A stretch of DNA of 64,000 bases. Source: Bretschneidera sinensis. Lineage: Eukaryota; Streptophyta; Magnoliopsida; Brassicales; Akaniaceae. Made by a program: the position numbers and the translations under genes. A model generated the notes under the pieces. That model ran no database searches and had not been told where the DNA came from. It saw nothing but the letters and a program-made list of their open reading frames with translations. Below are positions 57,601 to 64,000 of this stretch, piece after piece. The DNA is taken from the NCBI GenBank assembly GCA_023935145.1, contig CM043700.1:41024620-41088619 (forward strand), given 5' to 3'. Numbering within the stretch: the stretch's first letter is position 1; the number at the start of each line of letters is the position of its first letter.

Positions 57601-60600
57601 TGAAAACAAGAGATTATATTGTCTAGTGTTCTATTTCCATCATATTACGCCGCCGTTGTTTTTTAACAGATGGAGATGAATACGCTCAAGGACATGGCTT
57701 TGGGTAAACCAGCACCTTTAGTTAGTACTTTCAGGCTGAGTTACTATTCAATTTTAAATTTGATGAGTCGTGCTGAAGGTCAGTTCACAGCTGAACATGT
57801 GATAAGGAATTCATTCCACCAATTCCAGTATGAAAAGGTTTGTGCTCAATTCCTTCTTTCTTTTGTATCGGAACTTGATTTATGGTCATTAATTAGTCAT
57901 TGCCCTTTCTTCTTTTCAGACTTTACCTGATATGGGGAAAAAAGTTTCAAAGCTGGAAGAGGAAGCTGCCCTGCTGAATGCTTCAGGAGAGGTCTTTGTT
58001 CTACCTTGGTGTTTAAATATGCTTTCATAATGCGCATGCAATTAAACTTACCTGTTTTATGTGCAGGCTGAAGTTGCTGAGTACCATAAGCTAAAACTTG
58101 ACATAGCTCAGCATGAGAAGAAGTTGATGTTAGAATTAACAAGGCCTGAAAGAGTTCTTTGTTTTCTCAATACTGGCCGACTGGTACGCGATGGAAATGT
58201 TCATTTGAGTTGATTAGAAGTAATTTCTTTTTGATAGTTTTTGTAATTTGGTATGTGGTATATTGGTCTGCCTCATTTATGATCCTCTCTTTTTCTCTTT
58301 AAAGGAAAACTAGCAAAATTCACGAAACTATTTTCCAGTTAAGAATTCCACTGAATACAAGTTTCGTTGAGAATACCTGTGAAACAAAAGTCTTACTCTT
58401 TTTTTTTTTTTTGATAAGGAAACAAAAGTCTTACTCTCACTAACCTGTATTACTCCTCATCAATATTCCATCTAATGTTTATGCCCTAGTAAGAATCAGT
58501 CTTATTCTTATATAAAAAGAAAAAAGAATCAGTCTTATTAACTAAGAGAGAAAAAAGCACCCTTATAAGCTAAACTTCTACCTTGTTACATGCCTTGCTT
58601 GTTTTATTTATTGATAAGCAAGACCCACCATTTAATGGTTCCAATCTAGGAGATTCATTATACATATTAGAATGAACTCTTCAAAAAAGAGAGAAGGTGT
58701 TGGTCATTAGACATACCAGCTAGAAAATTATCTTCATGGATCTTCGAGATTGAAGTCAGTTCTCCTACAAAGGTGGATGAATGCCTAAGATATAATAAGA
58801 CAGGAACGAAGTCAAAGTTTGACATAAGTTAGCTATTGTTTAGATGCATTCAGTACCTCTTTCAAGATGATCCCTGCGAGTGAGTGTGATCATAATGATC
58901 TCTCTAGTATCTCCCTTTTCTGTTTCTATCTAAGAGAATTCTTGGAAAAAAGCTTTTGTTTCCACTGAGCTAAAACACAAAGTTGATATCCTTGTCCTTC
59001 ATTTTCATTGTTTAAGGATCTTATGACAATTTTTTCCTTTTTGATTTTTTTTCTTTGTAGTTTCTTTTTAGTTTTCTGTTATTTGATTTTTATTTTCTCA
59101 ATGACTGGAGGAGCCTAAATATGCTTTGTTATTGTGCATCGTTCCTCTTTTCATGGTTGCTTAAGCTTAGTTGCTTCTTATAATTGGGGATGCTGGCCTG
59201 TGGTTTAGGATTTTTTTTGGCCTGTTTGGCTGGATGTGGCCTTTGCACAACTGAATCACTAGTGCTGTTAGAGCAGCAGCAGCTTATCAAAAAAGTTCTA
59301 TTAGGTATAAGCTTGGGCTGAAGAAACTATTAGCGTTTGGTTGATGAAGTTGTGATAGTGCTTGTAAATGTTGAAATTAAGAAAAAGGGTATATTCTTGG
59401 TTTGGCACATAAATGTATTTTTACAGGATTTTCTCAAATATTTAAATCATGTGTGAATGGTAAACATTGAATTAAACAAAAGAACAAAAGATTTTTAAAA
59501 CATAACAAAGATTTTCCTATCTACAATGGTATGGGTGGAAATACCCATGCCATTAAAGGTAAAAATGACAAACCTTTTACTAATTCATTAAGGGTAAAAT
59601 GGAAAACACTTTGAATTTATTAAATGGAAAGATTGTAAATAAATTGAACTGTACTTACCTGTTTGGCTTCTCTACAGCGGAAGCTACAATTTATAGCTTT
59701 TGCTTTTGGCCAGAAGTAGCACATGGGTTTTGAAGAGATCTGAAGCTCGCACCTCCGAAACGCACAGCTTTAGCTTCTCCATTGTCGAAGCCACATGGGA
59801 GAGCTTGTTCAAACACCTATTTGATGATACAAACTGTGTTTTTAGTGCTTTTACTTGCTATCTAACTCACAATTGTTTATCCGCAGATCAAGGTGAGAGA
59901 AGGTGGAACAGATTGGGGCTGGGGAGTTGTAGTCAATGTTGTTAAAAAGCCTTCAGCCAGCATAGGCACAGTGCCTTCTCGCGGTGGTGGATATATAGTG
60001 GATACTTTGCTTCATTGCTTACCTGGTTCAAGTGAGAATGGCTCACGGCCAAAGCCATGCCCACCACGTCCTGGAGAAAAGGGTGAAATGCATGTGGTGA
60101 GTTGATGCTCATTCAAGCAACAAAGTTCACTTAAATGCATCTGAATTGCCTAAAATAGCATCATGGTGATTCTGATATCCATTGCCATCTTTTCAAGGTC
60201 CCTGTTCAGCTGCCCCTGCTTTGTGCTTTAAGCAGACTCAGAATATCAGTTCCTTCTGATCTTCGGCCATTGGAAGCAAGGCAAAGCATACTTCTTGCTG
60301 TCCAGGAGCTTGCTACTCGGTTTCCTCTAGGCTTTCCAAAGCTTCATCCTGTAACGGTAAACATCAGCTATGATCAAAGATCATAAGTTAATTTTCTATT
60401 CTAACCAAGGAAGGGCAGTATAATATAGAAGTCTTCCAGTGCATCGTATATGAGTGTTAAGGATGTTGTGCATCATTCTCTTTTATGAGAGGTTCCTGAG
60501 TTCGGAACTTTTCTTTGAGGCGGTATCATGTTAACTTGCAGATGATAATTAGAAAGATCTAATTTACTCGCAAAACTAGAAATTTGATCTCATCTTTATT

Positions 60601-63600
60601 AGACATTGTCAATGTGTGGGCCTTGGTGCAATGGTAAGGTTGGTCCGTTATGACCTGGGCGCCACGGGTTCGGAAAATGGAAACAGACTCTTTGCAGTGC
60701 GGGGGTAAGACTGCGTACATCTGACCATCCCAAGGCTTTACAGTGGCAGGAGCCTTGTGTACATGGCTGCTCCTTTTTACACAATGTTAATGTTAGCAAA
60801 TGGGCCTCAGGGTCAGCAACTGTTTATGCTATGTATTTTTGGATAAGGACATACCTTTGTTGGTTTGGTTGCAAGCTCTTTTTACATCAAGTCACTCCAT
60901 TCAAGACAGTATCTCTCGTTTTACTTGCCTTTAATGTACCTTTTAAGTGTTTCAGAGTCCATGCTAAACTCTTTAACTCTTAGTCTTAACAGGTATCAGA
61001 GCCCTTTGTCACATGCATTTGCAGTTTCTTTGTTCTCCTAACATTTATTCTCTGTTAGTCTTCAATTTTTTAGCTATTTAAATATATTGTGAGCTTTATG
61101 TCTCAAGCAGTGGGAAAAATATATTCAAGATCACATGGTTGCAAATTTAATTAAATTATTGGAGAGAATGTGGGATAAGATAATAATAGTAGAGCCTTTG
61201 ATGGAGTTGAAAAGCCTATAGCCTCCATCAAGGAGGGATGGTTTAACGCTTTTGTTTCTGTTTAACGGGAAGTATTTTGTAAATATGATATTATAGATTT
61301 CATTGATATATCAAAAAACTATCTTGTAGATAGTTTCTTTGTAAGTGGTAGGCACCCTCTTGGCGCCCTTAGAAATATATATGAAAATTTTACTTATAAA
61401 AAAATATAATTATGGACCTTGTTTATTTTAATTGTTACTTTAATTTTTTTATTTGCAGGACATGAATATTAAAGATACAGAGATCGTTGAGTTGGTCAAT
61501 CAAATTGAGGAACTTGAACAGAAGTTATTTGCTCATCCATTGCACAAGGTTTCTCATACTACTCATATTTATGCTGATTTACTGTTCTAATCACAATTTT
61601 TATCCCCACAAAAAAAAAAAACACAATTTTGGAGTCACTGAGAATACTTCTTCAAAAAATGAATTGCTAAGTAATTACTAGTTATTTCAAGTGGTTTATC
61701 TAGCAATCATGCATTACAGTCTATTTGATATGCTGCAGTCTCAAGATGAACATCAGATTAGAAGTTTCCAAAGGAAAGCAGAGGTGAATCATGAAATTCA
61801 ACGACTCAAGTCCAAGATGCGCGATTCCCAGGTATTTGCCTCCCTTGGGTGCTCTTTCATGAATATAAGAATAGGTTGGATCATATCTGTATAGGATGAC
61901 AAGTGATCATTATCCTGCATGTATGATATGTAACAGATCTTGTTTAATTTGTGATATTCATAGCTTGAATTCAAACAATTATTATGTATGTGTGTATAGG
62001 CGTTTTATTATGTGATTGGTTATTCACTTCACTTTTGCACTGTTGCTCTAAGTATACTCTCATTAAGAGGCATCAGAAAGATAGAGGGCCGTTTGGACCT
62101 TGAAAGAGGGAAGAAAGTTTTATGTAAGACTTGCTTGATTGGGAGTAAAAATCTCAAAATTTCTAAATCATTATAGTTATTCTCGTAGCAAAAATTTAAT
62201 TGGCACTATCCACTCCCTTTGTGAGGATTCTAGGTAATGCCTCCATCACCATTATATACAAAAAGGGTGAAACGGGATTTCCTTGTCTCTTACCTCCCAA
62301 GTTGGTGAAAAACCAAGCCTGTTGGAGAACCATTCAGTAGAACTGAACATATGAAGAAATACAATCGGTGGATCAATTCGTCCATCACGCTCCAAGGCTC
62401 ATCAACTCAAATATGTATAATTAGATTCCCCAATGTGCATTGTGACATGCCTTTTCGATACCAAGTTTATAGACAGTGCTGGGAACTGCCAACATTGATC
62501 TTGACTCAAGGCATTCATTTGCGACCAATACTGAATCTAAGATTTGACGGCCTATTAACTGCCTCACACTTCTTTCAATCAACCTGCTAGGAGCTTTAAT
62601 GAGTGTAGAAATTCCATCCACCAAGCTAATAGGACAAAATTCAGAGATACTGTATGTGAACTTGTTCATTTGTTTTTGTACTCATAGTTTTTTTTTAAAA
62701 TTTATTTATAAATTTCATTACACTTGTTTTCTGGTTTCATTTTATTTTCTTTGTCTTTGCAGCTTCAAAAGTTCCGAGATGAACTTATTAACCGTTCACG
62801 TGTCTTGAAGAAGCTTGGCCATATTGATGCTGATGGTGTTGTCCAGTTAAAGGGACGAGCAGCCTGCTTGATAGACACAGGAGATGAACTGCTTGTTACT
62901 GAACTGATGTTCAACGGTAAACTAACTTCTTGTTCTACTCAGTTTCGTAGTCCATAAGCACCTTATTCAGTTTAGGGTGGGTATTATTCTGGTCAGGTTG
63001 GACCAAGGGGTAGCGTCAGAAACATAACATTACCAAGGCTTACTGGTTAGAATCTTTTGTTTATATAAAGCAGGCTGGCCTTGTCCTTCTGACTCAACAC
63101 TAATGAAATATTTTTTGCGTGTTACTTGTGTAATCTGGTATGCTATCTTTCGAGTCTTCCAATTAACTTTTAAGTTTTACCTATCAAAAGAACAAAAAAT
63201 GTCAAATTAAAATATTGGAACAAGTTAGCATTAGTACAGTTATTAGTTGAAATTTTCTGTAATTACTATGGTGGGTCACCTAAAATTTGAAGTCCACGGG
63301 GCTTACTTTTGTGGCCTTATTCATGCTTGATGGGTTTTAAGTTGGTCCAGCCTTGTCTCTAAAGGAGCCAATTTTTGTATCATCTGTCCATATGAATGAA
63401 GTTGAATGAACTTTTAATCAGGCACGTTCAATGATCTTGATCACCACCAAGTGGTGGCCCTTGCAAGTTGTTTCATTCCTGTAGACAAATCAAGCGAGCA
63501 AATACATTTGAGAGCAGAGCTTGCTAAACCTTTACAACAGCTTCAAGATAGTGCAAGAAAAATAGCAGAGGTAAAAATTTTTGTTTAATTTTTTAATTGT

Positions 63601-64000
63601 ATTTGTATTTTAGTTACTAATATCTTTGCATGCTTTCAGATACAACATGAATGCAAATTGGAAGTCAATGTTGATGAGTATGTGGAATCAACCGTGAGGC
63701 CATTTTTGATGGATGTCACTTATTGTTGGTCAAAGGTTAGAGTTTTATATTGCTAAAGAAGTTCTTCCTTAATGTCCTGTTCGTCTTTGGCTTCAGGTCT
63801 ACTGGTTTAATTATCAAAACTTGTTTAGTTAGCGGGATCCAATGTTTACTTTTGTGTCATTTTTTAGTGTATTATTTTTGTTTTTTTTTTTATACTTTCT
63901 TTATACTCTTTTTCATCAGGGTGCAAGTTTTGCAGAGGTTATACAGATGACTGATATATTTGAGGGTAGTATCATTAGAAGTGCTAGAAGGCTCGACGAG
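54662..64000 (+). CDS. HEN2: DExH-box RNA helicase of the nuclear exosome, HEN2 type, 3' end beyond the window
   Basis: MTR4-family helicase; HEN2 in Arabidopsis is the nucleoplasmic partner of the RNA exosome that degrades snoRNA precursors, aberrant mRNAs and other non-coding transcripts. Exons: 54662-55630, 56638-56952, 57083-57187, 57277-57345, 57670-57837, 57920-57991, 58067-58183, 59887-60096, 60198-60356, 61459-61548, 61739-61831, 62763-62916, 63422-63570, 63640-63735, 63920 to the edge. All introns are GT-AG and the frame is intact for 949 codons. Walker A AHTSAGKT is at 97-104, DEIH at 188-191 and SATMS follows. Domain 2 has [13 protein letters not shown], and the arch and DSHCT regions follow. 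KRR near the start fits nuclear location. The family protein is about 995 residues, so about 45 are missing. HEN2 is preferred over plant MTR4 because of the N-terminus and insertion text, recalled, not searched. Confidence 0.93.
55802..55924. mobile_element. Foldback MITE-like element in helicase intron 1
   Basis: About 123 bp with imperfect inverted arms: GAAATTCTTGCATAGGCTTG on the left (55811-55830) and its partner CCTATGCAAGAATTTC on the right (55901-55916), bounded by runs of C and G. No target-site duplication can be named with confidence and no TIR family is recognised. Confidence 0.5.
55965..56035 (+). mobile_element. L1 LINE 3'-end fragment in helicase intron 1
   Basis: TTTGTAAGTGGTTTGCACCC followed by ATTTGGTGCC and an A-rich end resembles the 3' terminus of plant L1 elements. 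A related tail is present at about 61338-61407. The 5' boundary and the duplication are not clear. Confidence 0.45.
58184..59886. other. Helicase intron 7, with a possible hAT-like MITE
   Basis: 1.7-kb intron with no coding content. TAGCGTTTGGTTGATGAAG near 59331 and the reverse complement of AGCTTGTTCAAACACCTA (59803-59820) could be TIRs of the TAGxGTTTG type, giving a candidate of about 490 bp. No 8-bp duplication supports it. A 19-bp tail insertion lies at 58400-58418. Confidence 0.3.
58400..58418 (-). mobile_element. Ultra-short LINE tail insertion with 19-bp duplication
   Basis: A run of T followed by GATAAG (CTTATC plus poly-A in minus sense) is flanked by perfect copies of GAAACAAAAGTCTTACTCT at 58381-58399 and 58419-58437. 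This is best read as a LINE insertion truncated to its last few bases. Confidence 0.65.
60616..60780 (+). mobile_element. Au-like SINE in helicase intron 9
   Basis: About 165 bp. The tRNA-derived head has an A box (TTGGTGCAATGG, about 60623) and a decayed B box (GGGTTCGGAAA, about 60666). The body contains GGGGTAAGACTGCGTACAT and the end GGAGCCTTGTG...TGCTCCTTTTT, like plant Au SINEs. Flanks ACATTGTCAATGT (60603-60615) and ACAATGTTAATGT (60781-60793) match at 11 of 13, a plausible duplication. It has the same orientation as the gene. Confidence 0.75.
61190..61407 (+). mobile_element. L1 LINE 3' fragment in helicase intron 9
   Basis: The segment contains GCCTCCATCAAGGAGGGATG and later CTTTGTAAGTGGTAGGCACC, CTCTTGGCGCC and a TTACTTATAAAAAAA end, as in plant L1 3' ends. 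Start is uncertain. It lies in gene sense, about 400 bp after the SINE. Confidence 0.5.
62215..62690 (-). mobile_element. Antisense L1 reverse-transcriptase fragment in helicase intron 11
   Basis: On the minus strand 62669-62421 reads [38 protein letters not shown] and [11 protein letters not shown], which match L1-type RT blocks. A further piece at about 62315-62225 reads [20 protein letters not shown]. Stops and shifts show decay. The boundaries are not clear. Confidence 0.7.

Noticed and set aside
60616..60690. tRNA gene
   Set aside because: A and B box words are present but no cloverleaf can be drawn, and the body continues as a SINE.

Overview
The window is nuclear DNA of a flowering plant, probably a eudicot. 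It holds two intron-rich plant genes (an ARF7/19-type auxin response factor and a HEN2-type exosome RNA helicase), plant-type LTR retrotransposons (Tat, SIRE-like copia, Athila), L1 LINE fragments and an Au-like SINE. All features were read by eye; domain names rest on family motifs, not on searches.

Bases 922-38873 are one nest of four LTR retrotransposons, each bounded by a target-site duplication (TSD). The outermost is a Tat-lineage Ty3/gypsy element (922-38873, TSD ATAAG). A SIRE-like Ty1/copia element (1565-29334, TSD ACCAC) sits in its gag. Inside the copia element lie two gypsy elements. A minus-strand gag-protease-only (TR-GAG-like) element (8475-15195, TSD GTTAT) splits the env-like ORF. 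An Athila element (17900-29098, TSD GATTG/GATTA) splits the 3' LTR. LTR divergence counted by hand on short stretches agrees with the nesting: Tat about 7-8%, copia and TR-GAG about 5%, Athila about 2%. All coding regions of the four elements are broken.

A repeated design runs through three of the elements. Each has its own short CG-containing palindrome clustered upstream of the LTR TATA box. The same palindrome recurs inside the element. In copia and Athila the internal copy is followed by a TATA-like box and a leader running into the env-like ORF, which looks like an internal promoter module.

Bases 40622-50162 carry the ARF gene in 14 coding exons. Splice-phase arithmetic shows exactly one extra base in exon 12 (C run at 47367-47369). 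As read, the protein stops after about 482 residues and loses the Q-rich activation region and the PB1 domain. The leader has two upstream ORFs. Intron 2 holds a solo LTR with a TSD.

Bases 54662-64000 carry the helicase gene, 15 coding exons with an open frame, running off the right edge. Its introns hold a SINE, L1 pieces and a foldback element. Across both genes, introns also contain tiny A- or T-tailed insertions flanked by direct repeats, best read as extreme LINE truncations.
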